Under the pieces are notes generated by a model, which was given only the letters and a program-made list of their open reading frames with translations, was not told where the DNA came from and did not search any database. Below, in pieces: positions 42,263 to 55,890 of a DNA stretch of 64,000 nt. Each line of letters opens with the position of its first letter. Position 1 is the stretch's first letter. The DNA is from Schistosoma haematobium (Eukaryota > Platyhelminthes > Trematoda > Strigeidida > Schistosomatidae). The position numbers and the translations under genes are program-made. The stretch covers positions 34,890,902 through 34,954,901 of the forward strand of contig NC_067199.1 in NCBI RefSeq assembly GCF_000699445.3, in the 5' to 3' direction.

Positions 42263-43312
42263 TTTTCCAATATTAGTAATAGTAGTAGTGAACTAGTAAT
42301 CCATGTGATAAAAGCTTATAAAAAGCTATCTGAAAAATTCTTGCCTCAGAAATTTGCACGAAATTGTTTTAAATCAAACATAAAAGTAATATTAATTAGT
42401 TATGAGTTATCTAACGAAAAACATCCCTACCTCAGATTATGTACTGTGAAGATAAACCTACAGTGAGGTGAGTCACTATGTCTAGTTTAAGGCAGTTAAC
42501 TAAGCTACACGATTTGTTGATTAAAAAAGCCATTAATCAATCTCATATTAATAAAAAGCATGCCACTTGATTCGACAAACTGAAGACTAAAATCAGCGAA
42601 AACTTAGTCATGTTTCATAGAAGTGAGGTTATTTGCTACCTAGAATTAAAAACTCGCATCGAGCACAACTTTAACGAAGAAGAATAGTTCTTACATAAAC
42701 CTCTAACTCGAATTGTTAAAAGATTCATCTTTCTCCTTCTTACAGAGTTTTACACTCAGCATATTTAGGAAAACGCTCTTTTGAAGTATAAACCTCCATC
42801 GATACGCTTTTGAAGTATTTAAAATGTTAGATACATAAGTAAATCAAACATTTGTACCTTGAACGATACTGTCTAGTTGACGAAACAAATAATTATTGTT
42901 TTAGAAAACAAACTGATAGTCCTCTTCCAAGAAGAAACATAGTAATATAGCAGTAGTAGTGACCCCATAATCAGGAACCAACAAATTAAAAATGTTTGCA
43001 TTTTACGTTTACCAAATATTTAGAATGATCTACCAAGCAAAGTTTGTTAGTACCTCTGTAGGATACTTAAAACCCCCCGTTTTTCATATATATAAATAGA
43101 ATATATGGTAAAGTGAGAACATTATTTCTATTATGATTCCAGATACATTATGCCAACAAACGTTATCTATCTTCAAACAGAAGTTCTATAATTCCCATTC
43201 ATTGACTTCAACTTAAACTGTTATAAATCCATAATATTTAACACAAATCAAACATCATCTTAATTACATAAAGTAAAACAAAACAAGTAAATAAATAGAC
43301 TGATAGGTCCTG
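42263..43312. other. No gene recognised
   Basis: AT-rich, unremarkable. Confidence 0.35.
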
Positions 43313-43450
43313 TGTTCGAACCTCACGAGACGGAATTATGGATGCACACTGCTGAAGAGTCCTACAATAGAACGAAACAACTGTCCAGTATTTCCAAGTT
43401 TTCTATAATGATCTAATTTCAATTGACTCATGATCTCAACTACTGAAGTA
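43313..43450 (+). mobile_element. SINE-A 3' half with hammerhead
   Basis: Starts in the B box (GGTCCTGTGTTCGAACCTC) and runs through hammerhead and 3' region to TGATCTCAACTACTGAA. Confidence 0.85.
43346..43391 (+). ncRNA. Hammerhead ribozyme in SINE-A, core intact
   Basis: Stem I ACACUG/CAGUAU (one mismatch), core CUGAAGA, stem II GUCC/GAAC (one mismatch), GAAA, stem III region ACAACUGU, cleavage after GUC. Possibly active; the stem III palindrome is broken. Confidence 0.75.
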
Positions 43451-43862
43451 ACTATTTGTTTTATTTAAAGAGAATGAGTAAATATTTCTATCAAATAAAC
43501 AAAAAAGAAATAACAACGATGAGGTCATTACACTCCGCCTAATTATTATTCAATCTACTGACATTATCTATTCTTACATAGATAACGGTAATTAATAAAC
43601 TTTGAAATTTTTTTTAAAATTTTTATCTCTACAAAAAAGAGAAAGAAAGAAAAATATTAAAGAGAAGATTGTGTAAAACAAGAAAAGTATTAAACCCTAA
43701 ATTAGTTTTGTGTAGTAAAATTAATTTTTTCCATAGTAGTACAATATACTTATGATTACTATTATGAATTCGCCCTCTTGTTTATTCGTTTTTTTTCTAA
43801 TTAATTTACTAAAAACTACTGAACTATTCTGCTTTAATTTATTCTCTTTAATGTTTAGAGTA

Positions 43863-43914
43863 AAGCAAGCAAGCAAGCAAGAAAGAAAGAAGGAAAGAAA
43901 GAAAGAAAGAAAGA
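43863..43914. repeat. (AAGC)n(AAGA)n microsatellite
   Basis: Four AAGC units turning into about nine AAGA-type units. Confidence 0.9.
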
Positions 43915-45890
43915 ACAAAGAAGTATGAAAGTAGAATTGCCCTGTATACATATGTATACATATTTTTTTTTCTTCAAATTTCATTAGACAGAATTGTTTT
44001 AATTAGGCAATTAATTTCAAATTGTTCAAAACACAGGTCAATACATACATCTGTATAAACGTGAATTACCGCGGTAATTTAAAATATATATTTACATAGT
44101 TGTTCTTCATAAAGATGATCATTAGAACTTCTTTTTGACAGTGTTCTTTATTATTAGTTTTTCTTTCTTACATTAATTAATAATAACCCCATAATTATCG
44201 TTTATTCTTCTTGACCTATTTTCCCCCCCATCTCTCTCTCCCTCTTCAGTTTCTTTTCTTTTTTTAACTTCATTTAGTTTACTTTTCGTTTATATTTCTT
44301 TTTTACGTTACTTTTCTTTACAATAAAATGAATAGATGGAAATGTATAGAAATATATACTGTTCAACTCATTGATATACAGTATGACAAATTTCTTTCCC
44401 TAATTTGTATGAATAGTAATAATAATGTACTACATAGATATAATTTCATATTGATTGTTGAATGACTCTATTTAAATCAATTTATTTTTTAAAACAAAAA
44501 GTGATTGAATTCCTCAACTTGATAAACTACTACTACTAGTAGTAGTAGATATGTTTAAGTAGTTTCACTTTAACATAGATTTCGATTGTTGATGAGGTCG
44601 TGCATAGTAAGATTAGTAAGCAATTTTACTGGGGAGATGGAAATTAAAATGATATGAAGCGAGAAGAAGGATAACGAGAGAGAAAATTATAATTTTTAAA
44701 AGAAAATAGAAGGTGAATTTGAGGATAATGTTAGGTATCAGTTTATGAATATAAAAATATATATATATATATGGGTGTACAATATTTTTGGGCGGTTTTT
44801 TTTCCTATCTGTAAGCTTTTGCTTATAAAAGTTCAATATTCAATGTTAAATTATTTATTCATTTAATGAATTAATATTTATATAGATATAAAAATAAACT
44901 ATGAACGCTTCATTAAACAAAGATGAAGATTATAAATTTTGTTTATAACATCATTCAATATCTTATTTAAAAGGAATAATTAAAACAACAAATTGAGAAT
45001 TAAACAAACACATAGATAATAATAATAATGATAATAAGTCTCCTTAATTAACTATCCATTTTGTTTGTTTATTTATGTAATATAGTTTTCAAAAAAGAAA
45101 TTTGTCTTGTTTTGTTGTGGTTATGTTGTTTACTCTTAAAGAATTTCTTTACAATGTTTATTTATTTTTTAATTACTTTAAAATTATAACTGTTATCTAT
45201 CAGTCATATATAATGACCATTTATTATTTCAGTATTCATTTAACCGACTATATTAACTAGGTCAAAAAAAAATCAGATAAAACAGTTTATTTCACATTAA
45301 AATTGTTTATTCTTTGTCCCCCCCCTCTCTCTCGTGCGCGCTCTTTCTTTCTCACTCCCTTCCTTTGTTTTCTCTTTAATTAATTGTTCGAATTTTTAAT
45401 CATATATTTCATATTCATTATTTGTTATTGAATAAGTTTACTTGGGTTTATTCATTTGAGAGATACAAGAATATATAAATATATATATTCATAGCTTTAA
45501 CAATACTAAGTGTACTATTTCCCGGAAGTGTAGGTAAACCGACGAGTACATCTATGTTCTCTCAGTGCTCATATACATTTCTATACAAAAACAAACAAGC
45601 AAACAAACAAACAAATAAACATAATCACTGTAGATATAAGTAAATAAATTCTTATTTAACTAATTAAAATCGGATTGTTATTCATTTAATTTTCTTTTTT
45701 AATATTAAAATAAAAACGGTTTAAAGATGACGACAGTAATAGTAGATGAATATTGAAATTATTATCTTGTCTTATGTAAATTGATATGATTGTGTTATGT
45801 AGAAAAGAGATGGGAAATTCATCTGAGTCATAGATTTTATTCATAAAATAATACAGTAATTAATTAAATAATCAATCAAGTTGATTAGTT

Positions 45891-45892
45891 TG

Positions 45893-45928
<36 letters not shown>
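45891..45928. repeat. (AAT)n microsatellite
   Basis: About 12 units. Confidence 0.95.
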
Positions 45929-46010
45929 GAGCCATAAACAAAATTATTTCATAAGTTACAATATATTTAATTCTTCCTGGAACTCTTCCAGGGTCACTGT
46001 CCGTCCCAAG

Positions 46011-46225
46011 CGGGGTGCTAGCTCAGTGGTCTAGATGGTTAAGTGCTCGCGCGCGAAACCAGCAGGTCCTGGGTTCGAATCCTTTGATGTACGGGATCGT
46101 GGGTGCGCGCTACTGAGGAGCCTCATGCCAGGCCGAAACGGCCATCCAGTGCTTCCAGGTTTTCCACGGTGGTCTGGCTTCAATTGACTCATGATTTCAA
46201 CCAGTGAACTTTCTAAAAAAAAAAA
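46011..46225 (+). mobile_element. SINE-A, clean plus-strand copy inside an RTE fragment
   Basis: Begins directly with the tRNA-like module and ends in an A-run (about 11 A). The hammerhead keeps CUGAGGA and GAAA, but stem II (GCCU/GGCC), the stem I closing pair and the cleavage triplet (AUC instead of GUC) are altered. Confidence 0.88.
46012..46088 (+). promoter_or_regulatory. tRNA-like pol III promoter of SINE-A
   Basis: A-box-like TAGCTCAGTGGTCTAGATGG and B box GGTTCGAATCC (46072-46082), with a long variable arm-like spacer as in type II (Leu/Ser) tRNAs. It is the best-preserved sense-strand example of the module. Confidence 0.82.
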
Positions 46226-46290
46226 GGTTGAAGGGACGGTTAGTAACCCAATCTTGTAAAAAAGAACCTTGCTAAAAAGAAAACAACATT

Positions 46291-47035
46291 AAACTATATC
46301 TAATCCTTCTATCTTCTTTTCACACGAATATTTATACGATTTTGATCTCTACTTTTGAAAACGTTATATATGTCTTTTAGGCACCTACTAAGATAGTACA
46401 GACTGATATGCCAAATAAAAAATGTAGATAATTAATAAATGGAATTTTTAATGACAAGTACTCTACAATGTACAGCAATGGCCCAGTAAATGAAGGAAAA
46501 ATATCACTAAACATAATAAGTCAACACAATTAGTAAACGCTGAAAATGTTGTATAGAACCTCAGTAATTCATGGTCGTGGTATACTACTTAATTTAAACA
46601 AACTTATGACGTGATCAAATATTGATATTACTATTGCATAATAAAACAAAAACCGATATTGCTTGTATCAACTACAAATCCACAACTAGTCAAAATCAGA
46701 TCAAAAATTAAAATGTGATAAAGTGTTTAAATATCCGATCACTAGTTACTATGGAATACATTGAATTGAAAGTAATTTATATTAATTAATCGATCATTTT
46801 AAACGTGTATATGATTTACAACATCAATGAATGGATCACCTCAATTCAGTAACAGAACTAAATCAATAAATTACATATTTATTTTCTTCTTGATAGAGGT
46901 AATACAGAGTAAAGTGTTTTATTCTACAGGTTCTTCAATTCTATCTAAATTATGTAAATACTTACAGTACAGCTTATGTAGATATTCATGATAATAATAA
47001 TAACAATAATAATAATTATTATTATTGTTATTATA
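46291..47035. other. No gene recognised
   Basis: AT-rich; ends in a self-complementary (AAT)/(ATT) patch at 46990-47035. Confidence 0.4.
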
Positions 47036-47215
47036 AGTAGGGATGATGGTGGCTAGTAATGGAATCAAGGACACGCGTTTCATCCTGTTTGGTACTCATC
47101 AACTGGATGTAACTGAATCTCAGAGTTGATGTTCACTCCGAAACTTGAATCCAGTACCGTACAATACTACGTTATCCATTTAGCTACAAATTTCAGACAT
47201 CCACTAACTTGTGCA
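47036..47215 (-). mobile_element. Sm-alpha-like copy with dead hammerhead
   Basis: GGATGATGGTGGCTAGTAATGG, then the ribozyme complement (minus core UUGAUGA, GAAA kept, stem II mismatched, stem III palindrome ACGCGUGU-like), then TGAATCCAGTACCGT. A plus-oriented piece (GGACTGCAATTGATCAGTCT) follows at 47278-47297. Confidence 0.75.
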
Positions 47216-47297
47216 ATGCGGTGAAGTTTAATTCATTTTTTGTATTGGTTGCTTGAATCTTCCCATTCATGTTTAGGACTGCAATTGATCAGTCTCT

Positions 47298-47685
47298 TAT
47301 TGGTATATAATAATTATTATAGTAGAAATCTTAGTATTAGTACTAGTGTGACATTTTACGCAATTCTTTTCTTAAGGGAATATTCCATTCTTATAATTTC
47401 ATATTCAAATTATATTACTCTTATGCTTGTGTCAGTGAATTTTCTTATAAACCTGTTTAAACAGTGAAATTTTACTTACAAATACTACTTAATATATGTA
47501 TTACTGATAATGATTAGCCCGCATAAAAATGACTCTTCTAGAAACTTAATAACTTTGTAACAACATTACTAAAGTTGCTTATGTCATTTACATTATCAAA
47601 TTACATAGACCCACATTTATCATAAAGACTATTTTCCATAATGAAGTAAAAAACAACAACAAGTAATATTTGTCTTTAAATAACA

Positions 47686-47723
<38 letters not shown>

Positions 47724-48585
47724 AAGCGTAATGTGTACATCTTATATTTAATAAGCAGTAGTAGTGCAGACAAATGATTATCATGTTACGACTAGTTATT
47801 ATTATCTATTTCATTTGACCCTAATACTAATGATCATAAGAACTGATTCTAATTTAAATACAGTAATTCATTTTAACTGGGTTTTGTATTCAGTACAATA
47901 ACTTTGAATAAACACTAATTAACAATACACATAACTGGGTATGTGTATACTTCAATTTGTTGTTGTTGTCGTCATTGTCGTCAATAAATAAAAAGGAAAT
48001 TCATTAAAACTGTTACCTTGTATTTTAGTATTACATTGAGATTATGTGGGTCAGATTAGAAAGTGTAATCATGAGTCAAGTTCTACACTATCATGGTATT
48101 TATTAATAATCAGATTAGTAAAATAAATAAATTGTTAATGATAATGATGTAATTAATTTAAAATGACTCTTTTTATTAGTATTAGCTCTCAAGTTCTGAG
48201 AACATTGAAACTCCTCTTGAGATTCAGAAACGCTCCATATCGTGCCATATTAAGTTACGAATGAGTTATATAGGTAATTACTTCATGTAGGACTGAAATA
48301 TTTACTTTGAATAAATCCTGATAATATCAATTCATTATAGCTAGATTCTATGGATAATAGTCAAATTATATAAATCCTAGGTATAGGACATCATGTAAAC
48401 TGCTTACAACCGCCAAACATTATTATACAGAGAGTTTCTGAAATTAATGATATAATTATAGCTGGAACGACAGAATCTGACTAGCACTAGTGATTAATAA
48501 AGCCCTATGCTAGTGTTAAATACTAGATATTTCGTTGTCAGCCTTCCTTTGAACCATTAAACAAAAATTACTAATGAATTCAGGC
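47298..48585. other. No gene recognised
   Basis: AT-rich with (ATT)n at 47687-47722. Confidence 0.4.
47687..47722. repeat. (ATT)n microsatellite
   Basis: About 12 units. Confidence 0.95.
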
Positions 48586-48780
48586 TCAGTGGTCTAGAGG
48601 TTAGGCGTTCGCGTGTGACCGAAGACCCTGGGTTTGAGTCCCCCTTGCGAGATTGTCACTGTGAACTGCTGAGTCGTCCCATACTAACCAACAAATTAGT
48701 CCAGTGTTCCCAGGTTTCAATGGTAGTCTAACATTGATCGGTTCATGATCTTGATAAAAACTCAACTATCTCCACAACCC
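48586..48780 (+). mobile_element. SINE-A copy
   Basis: tRNA-like module (GGCTCAGTGGTCTAGAGGTT, B box GGTTTGAGTCC), degraded hammerhead, and 3' region ending CTCCACAACCC. Confidence 0.82.
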
Positions 48781-51695
48781 TGCACTAAGGATTACATTTA
48801 CTTAATGTTGGTCAGTGAAATGAATGTGATAATGTTTGTTTACAACAAATGAACTGTTCATTGTTTTTAACCATAAATCTATGAAAGCTACTACATTTTG
48901 TTGCTCTTAGTAACATCAGTTCAGACCTATTCAGAAAAGAAAAGTTTTTTTTTTCGGTAATATTCTAACAAGTTAAAATAAACTAAACCATTATCAATAG
49001 TTGAATTACTCAAACACGTAGTTGATATTTTTTCTCTCAAAACTGAAACGCTTACATACAATGCCATAATTGATAAATATAATCTTACCGACTATATTGA
49101 ATGAACTAGTTGACACTTTCTAACATGTTTGATATTTTCAGTTTCTGATAGATATATGAATAGAGTCTAATAAGGTCAATAGAGAAAAAATATTAAGTAT
49201 AGAATGTACTATGGAGTATAAAACTCTACAACATTATTGACGATTGAGATGAGTTAATAATATTACGACTATCTGGGATCATCGAAAAATAAGTTGATCT
49301 TGAGTCATTCATTATAATGAATGATTATGTTATAAGTTTAGCTGATGGATTACTGTCATTGTTAAGAACCAAATAACAACATGAGTTATGATTGTTATTC
49401 AGATATGATGAAATCAGTGGATTAATGCATTGTAACATAAATACCATACAAGAGATTTTATACCTATCCACTAGGATTATTAACATTTTATTAAATGAAT
49501 CCATTTCTATAACATTCAAAAATCCTCTTCATGCTATACCTAACAACAAATATCAATTTACATGAACATATAAAAGTATATACATTGCAGGAACACCATG
49601 AAAATTACATGTTGGCATTTTTAAAACCATTCTAAAATGTGTAGGTCTAATGTGTTTGAATAACTTTAGCAATACACTCGTGCTACACTTAATAATTTAT
49701 GACGGTTATTTCCAAACTTTAAAGTCGTTTAAAATAACTAATTGTTTTGAAAAATACTATGTCATAGCATATTCCTCAAGTATTCAACACCAAAATACCT
49801 TAAACTATCTATGCATAATTAGCATATACTCGTTATAGTCGAAAAGACACATTTTGAGTAATAAATAAACGTACTACTTTCTAAAAATAAGTAATATAAG
49901 TTCACTAACCTGAACTATGGTAAATTTCCAAAGCTTTTTTTTAAAGTGAAACCTATATCAAGCCAGAATTTATTGATTACATCAGATTAGAAAACATTTG
50001 GTTTTTTCTATCATGTACTGATTAAAATCTTTTTTGACAAAACTAAAGTTGATTTCACCTAGAACCTACATTGAACATTAAGTTATGATTGAATAAGAGT
50101 TATCATTCGAGTTAATATTAATAATAATGGTATTGTAGTAGAAGAATCTCAAGATGTTTATCATAAAGGGACGTGACTTATAATGCGTTCATTAGTTGAA
50201 TTCTTTTGTATTTATTCACTTGCATTGTTGTTATCAACATAATTGAAATCGTTCATTATCTCTACTGTTTATTCACTTGTTCCCCTATTTCGTGTATTAT
50301 TTCTTAATTTATTATGTTATATAATCATCATGTTAAATGTTATACATAATATCATATAACAACTTTCTTGTCTTCTCATTCTTATTGGTTTATATCAGCA
50401 TTGTATTGACTTTTCTCTTTATATATGAGTCGTATGTAATTCTACTATTCTGGCGAACAAAAAAATATTGTACATATATGAAGAGAGAGGGAGAGAGAAA
50501 GAGTTGTATACTGCATGTGTGAATGTGTATCTACCCCTACACATAAAGACAGATGAATGTGGATTGTATTATAAGGCTTGATTTCTGTCATATGTCCTAA
50601 GATTCATTTTACTACTACTAATAATAATAATAATAATTCTACTACTAGTAGTAATTATAATAATCATAATAGTAGTATTATTAGCAATAATAATCCATTA
50701 GTAAACATTGAGACGAAAAAAAACCCCAAAGAAGTAACATCTGATAAGAGAATTTTACAACAACTGGTAGTATGTAAATAAGTAAATGAGTAAGTGAACA
50801 CGGAAGTAGGTATGTATGTAACGTTTTCTTTTCAAAAAAATATAACAGGAGAATGATGTTTTTATTAAGTCTAATACTTTCAAACATTTTAAAACACTCC
50901 CATGAGCATAAATGTTTAAAATAATAATTGAAGGGAAATGATTATTATGATTATGATTATTTTGTTTCGAAACATATACGACTACTACTACTACTACTAC
51001 TACTACAACCTTCTACCTAATTTATTTATTGAAAAGGAAAACTTTTCAATTCCCCTTCTCCCTCCCCCCAGTTTTTTTATAAAAAAAATGTATTTATTTT
51101 TTATTATACAATCTTACTTTGAAAACAAGAAAATTATCTCAAAATTTTTTTTTAACCTTCTGTCATTGCCTCAAGGTGTACACAAGTTAACTGTTAGCTT
51201 ATTCAATATGTTACGTAGTTTATTTAATTCGAATTGATGTATTATGAAAGGAGGGATTGTAGTGATCAGTAAAGATTTTATGAGTATGTGCGTATATGTG
51301 TGTGCGTAGTGAGTGAGAGAGAGAGAGAGGTAGGGAGAAGATTCTGAAGTAGGAAGGGAGGAGATCATTATACTAGACTGTGATAAGATTTATATAGATG
51401 TATGATTTTAAATCATCGGATTTTATAATGTCATCATTCTCCTTCTGTTTGTAGATTGTTTCAAAAAGAAAAAATTAAATAAATAAGGCATATGTAATTT
51501 TAAGATTATTGTTACTGTCATTATTGTCAGCTATTTCCTTATTTTAGGTTGTATTTTATTTTAAAAAAACGGTTCCGATAATCCGTTAAAAACAGTATCA
51601 ATGTTCATGATACAATGTCCCCACTAAGTTCAAATTTAAAATAAATTTAGGCATAATATTAGGAGTGAAGGAAAAGAATGTGACTTGTGGTAGCA

Positions 51696-51731
<36 letters not shown>

Positions 51732-52554
51732 GAAGTAGTAGTAGTAGTATCGAACAGTAATGGAGTTGATATTAAACATTATATATTTGGTTAGTTATTT
51801 TCATTAGAACTAATGAGATCAATTAATAACAATCTGGTTAGAAATGATAACGGATGATAACATGCATATCCGAAAACTACCTAGTATGTTCATTCAAAAA
51901 CGAATGCAAACCAGCCAATAATTCCATTGCTAAACACCCAATCAATTCCGGTAGTCTACCTCATTGAAAATCTCTATACAAAAGTTATCCATAACACCAA
52001 ACGTTCTAACTGCAAAGGAAACTGTGTTGGAAATTTATTCATAGTATAAGTTCTAACAATTAATTATTTCAAGCGTAGTCTCTGTGTTCTTTATACTATT
52101 CCTATTTTTATTAGTTTGTAACCATTACGTAACTATTATTCTACACTTGAAATAGTTTCGATCGAATGTTACTAGCTTTATTTAGTGATGTAAACAATTT
52201 TATGATAGACTGTTATGTATACAAAATAACTGTAAATACTATTGTACAACTTTGGGAGATGAATTCATTCAAAAGAATATTCTCCTCAATGGATTGTTTT
52301 TATTTTGCTGAATAACTCAATATATTTATTTTATTGTTTCTAATACTCATTATTATTATTATTATATCTGAGTTCAGCTGTGACAGATGTATTAATTTAA
52401 CTGTCGATCAACTCCTCATGTTTTTAATTAACTATTTCAATAAACTATATTAATATATATTTATATAATTACAAATTAACTGATCAAATTATGTTAGAAC
52501 ACTGAATGTACTCGGCAAGCTGACTAGTAATAATTTCTGTTTAATCTATTTCTA
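48781..52554. other. No gene; AT-rich with several microsatellites
   Basis: Includes (ACT)n at 50980-51006, GA-rich patches at 50485-50500 and 51310-51340, and the (AAT)n(AGT)n tract at 51696-51750. No convincing exon found on either strand. Confidence 0.45.
51696..51750. repeat. (AAT)n then (AGT)n compound microsatellite
   Basis: About 12 AAT units followed by about 6 AGT units. Confidence 0.95.
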
Positions 52555-52775
52555 TCAGAATGAGATTTGTGGAAATTGTAGCAATTTTTTCATAGTTGAC
52601 AACCATGGGATACCTGAAGGCACTGGAGGGCCGTCTCGTTCAGTATGTGACTCGTCAACAGTGAGCATCTGCGATCCCGCATGCAAGGTCTAAACCCAGG
52701 GCTTTTGGCCTCGCGCACGAACACTTAACCTCCAGACCACTGAGGCAGCATCCAACGGTGTTAGTATCTAAATTC
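52555..52775 (-). mobile_element. SINE-A, diverged copy
   Basis: ATCAGAATGAGATTTGTGGA 3' end, altered middle (ACCATGGGATACCTGAAGGC), inverted tRNA-like module (GGTCTAAACCCAGGG). Hammerhead dead. Confidence 0.75.
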
Positions 52776-52809
52776 CATCGATCTATGAATAACTGTGCAA
52801 TCGTTCATC

Positions 52810-53010
52810 TATTTTAAAGAAAGCAAGAACGAAGATTGGTGAAGTATGATATGAATTCATTTTAGTTTGCTAGCTTCTCATCAGCTGCTTACAAGCTATA
52901 ATATTTTAAAATCAACGTTATTACAGATGTTGACACACTTATACATACGAGGGTGATTAAAGATGAATATGTGTATCATGATGTAGCTAAGAATCTGATA
53001 GAATTAATAA
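52810..53010 (-). mobile_element. Penelope-like terminal region, diverged copy
   Basis: GCAAGAACGAAGATT, TATGAATTCATTTTAGTTTG, TCATCAGCTGCTTACAAGCT: fourth copy of the terminal block seen at 32.2-33.3 kb. It keeps the ribozyme-like CUGAUGA on the minus strand. Confidence 0.6.
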
Positions 53011-53204
53011 AGTCATAAAAAAATTTGTTTCCGATAAATAAGGTTTAGGAGGGAAAGTTCCAGAACATTGAAATAATGATTAGAGCTCATGGACTTAACA
53101 AACATTAGATGATTGTGTAATGAAGCGACTGAAAATAGATTGATGGTAATAAAGAAATTGCAATATAACTACTGATCGCATTGTATGCACTATGTCAAGA
53201 TGTA

Positions 53205-53315
53205 GGGTGGTGGTTGGAGGTAGTTGAAAGGGAATCTTGATGTGCCTATAACCTCAAGGAAACTGACACATTCTATCTAGTGTCATCCAGCTTCACGGTT
53301 AGTAACGTTACCCGC
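53205..53315 (-). mobile_element. SINE-B fragment
   Basis: GGTGGTTGGAGGTAGTTGAA, then ACCTCAAGGAAACTGACAC and CAGCTTCACGGTTAGTAACG: the inverted end of SINE-B with its hammerhead deleted. Confidence 0.65.
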
Positions 53316-55537
53316 CGACTACTTATAACCATCAATTTGCACATTATTTAACATATCTTGATTATAAACTCTTTATAAAGCATTTGAGTAAATTATGTTG
53401 TAAGCATATAGAATTAGTTAATTAAAGCCATTTCCAAATAACAATTTTATACAATATTTGTACAGTAAAATACTGGAAGCATTCAAAATCTGAAATAATG
53501 GTTATCCAGAAAATTGAATCATTCTGATACATTGTACAACAACAGTTCGATATTAAATACATCACTAATGTGATGGTCACTGAAATAGCTTTTATGAAAA
53601 TATTTAAAATTGCAACGATAGGAACCAATTACTGCTGACTAGATTTAAAGAATTAAATTTCATGATGGAATCTTGAAGAATCGAATCTTAATAGTAAATT
53701 TTAAAATTATGAATATTCATTCTATGATGGTAAAAACATGAATCGATTATTATTATTTACATCGAATTCACCAAAAGTTACTAACAAATTATCATAGTTA
53801 CAAAAAGCCTTTTTTCTGGAGTGAAAATAAGGATAGTATCGAACAATACAGACTAGACGTTTTGTCGACATTCAGTCATCAGAGCTAATTTTTTTTTACT
53901 GGATAATCAATCCATCTAGATGTTAAACGTAAATACTAATGTGATCAATCCCAGTATGTGGTAAACACAAATTTTCCATTCAGTAATTTTCATGATTGTT
54001 TTCTTTTCTCACTATGATTGTTAGACTGACAACACTCTCAAACTAACTTTATAATTGATCATTGGTTTTTTTAGCCCAAAGTATTACAGACTAAGTAACT
54101 GACCTAGTCAAGGTTAAACCACTGATCTCTAGAATTTCATTTCATAATCAGATAATCTGTCTATTATCATTCTTTTCATTACTTTCATACATATACAATA
54201 TAACATGTAATACCCTGTATATACGAATTATTTCCATTAGACCAGCCCATCCATTCATTCACTACATAGCCCATTCATTCCACTTATGATTTCTTCTATT
54301 CAGTTAACCTTGTTAACTCCTCCCTTTTTTATTATTTCTCTTTTTTTTTTAATGATGTGAAAATATGATTGTAATCTTTAATTTTCCGGATACTTTACCA
54401 GATGGTATTCTGATTTCTTCCCTTCATTCAATCATTTCCCCCCTCTTTTATAAAATTGATTGAAATAGATCTACAATCCTATATTGAAACAGATACATTC
54501 GATTAACGAGTAATAATCATAATCATATGAAAGGGTAACACTAAAAAGAAAAGAAAAAAAAGAAAAAAACTGAAATTATCAATTTTAACTAATAAACCCA
54601 TAAATTCGATTTTTAAAAAAACGACTTTTTTCTTCACGTTCTATACATAGAACAAACAAAACCTATATGTATAGTTGTTAATGTCATGGCTGTTTCTACC
54701 GACATCTGAACAAAAAGAAAAATAATGATAGTAATAATAATCATTGAGAAGAGAATTCGATAAGACTTCATTTATATTCAATAAAAGTAAACTATAGTAG
54801 ACAGTTGATTAGATTGTTAATCATTGATAAGTCAATTGAAATAGAGATGAGAAGAAAAACTCTAGAAGAACGAAAAAAGAAACAAGGGCGAGAGAGAGTG
54901 AGAGCGAGAGAAAGGGAAAGAAAGAAAGAGAGGGAGGTAGGGAGAGAGGGGGGGAAATACACAATGACATTCATAATATTTGTATAAAACAAAATGAATT
55001 CTAGTTTATTACTATTATGAATAATTATAATGTTCTACATTCTTATATTTTATTATCCTTAATATTGTTATTATGAACATAGAATGTCGTTAAGAAAGAA
55101 AAAAATTTATTTCTTTTTAAAATGAAAGACAAAAAAAACCGCTTTATACACAATCACTTAATTGAATTTTTTTAAAAAACTGAATGTCCTTGAAAAAAAA
55201 GTTTCCTATTTTTTCTTTCAGGAAAAGAAAAGTTCATCTAGTAAACACACAAAGACAATGTGTGTGTGTGTGTACGTGTTCGTGTTTTGTTTTAGTTATA
55301 TATATATGCATAATGATTCGTTAAGAATGTCAAGTATAAATAACCAATCTAATAATTATCTTAACATTTATCTATTATGATAACAGAACAGGAAAAAAAT
55401 GTTTTAAAACTAATTATTTTATTTTTTAATAATGATCAGTCAGTCAATTATTATCAATGTAAGACCTAATGTAAATGTTGATTGAAGAAATTCTCTACTT
55501 TATATTCGGGTAGTGGTATAATGAATAACGACTGAAT

Positions 55538-55590
<53 letters not shown>

Positions 55591-55740
55591 ATAGTAGCAA
55601 TCATAGTATAGAGAAGGAACAAAATAAGGGAATAAATGGGATGGAATAACAATTAAACTTAATTTTAACAAATAAACTAAATTATTGCTAATAGTTGCTA
55701 TTATTCCATTTGTTGATATATAGTATTTTATTCTGGTTAG
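53316..55740. other. No gene; AT-rich
   Basis: Contains GA-rich 54840-54955, (GT)n at 55259-55273 and the large (AGT)n at 55537-55590. Confidence 0.45.
55537..55590. repeat. (AGT)n microsatellite
   Basis: About 18 units, close to perfect. Confidence 0.95.
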
Positions 55741-55749
55741 TTACAATTG

Positions 55750-55890
55750 ATTAATCACTGGGTAGTGATTGATGTCATGTGTTTCAGGTGCTTTTTAGTG
55801 CAGATTGAATCCTATCGACCAAGTTGCAATGTGGCCACCAGTCTAGATGACTCGACATTGTGTGCACTATGTTGAGATAAGATGGTGATT
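55750..55890 (-). mobile_element. SINE-B tail, inverted
   Basis: Reverse complement of the SINE-B tail (compare 37620-37720): GCAGATTGAATCCTATCGAC, GACTCGACATTGTG. It precedes a plus-oriented unit, as at 37.2-37.4 kb. Confidence 0.75.

Larger units (their letters stand above)
43451..45974. other. No gene; simple-sequence rich
   Basis: AT-rich with (AAGC)n/(AAGA)n at 43863-43914, pyrimidine tracts at 44222-44270 and 45316-45360, and (AAT)n at 45891-45928. No exon recognised. Confidence 0.5.
45975..46290 (+). mobile_element. RTE 5' leader fragment split by SINE-A
   Basis: TGGAACTCTTCCAGGGTCAC and CCGTCCCAAGC (45978-46010), then after the SINE AGGGACGGTTAGTAACCCAA and CCTTGCTAAAAAG (46231-46280). 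These parallel 3945-4045 of the SR2-like element. It is a rare 5' piece of an element class that is normally 5'-truncated. Confidence 0.7.

Noticed and set aside
42101..42466. 121-codon plus-strand open frame
   Set aside because: Its first third overlaps an inverted, diverged RTE 3' end and the rest is AT-rich with no domain or splice signals.
46012..46088. Functional tRNA gene
   Set aside because: A and B boxes are good but the acceptor stem does not pair and the module is fused to the SINE-A hammerhead body; it is a SINE promoter.
50578..50781. 67-codon frame rich in Asn and Ser
   Set aside because: Translation of (AAT)n/(ACT)n microsatellite sequence.
54805..54987. 60-codon Arg/Glu/Lys-rich frame
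   Set aside because: Translation of a simple GA-rich tract, not a protein gene.
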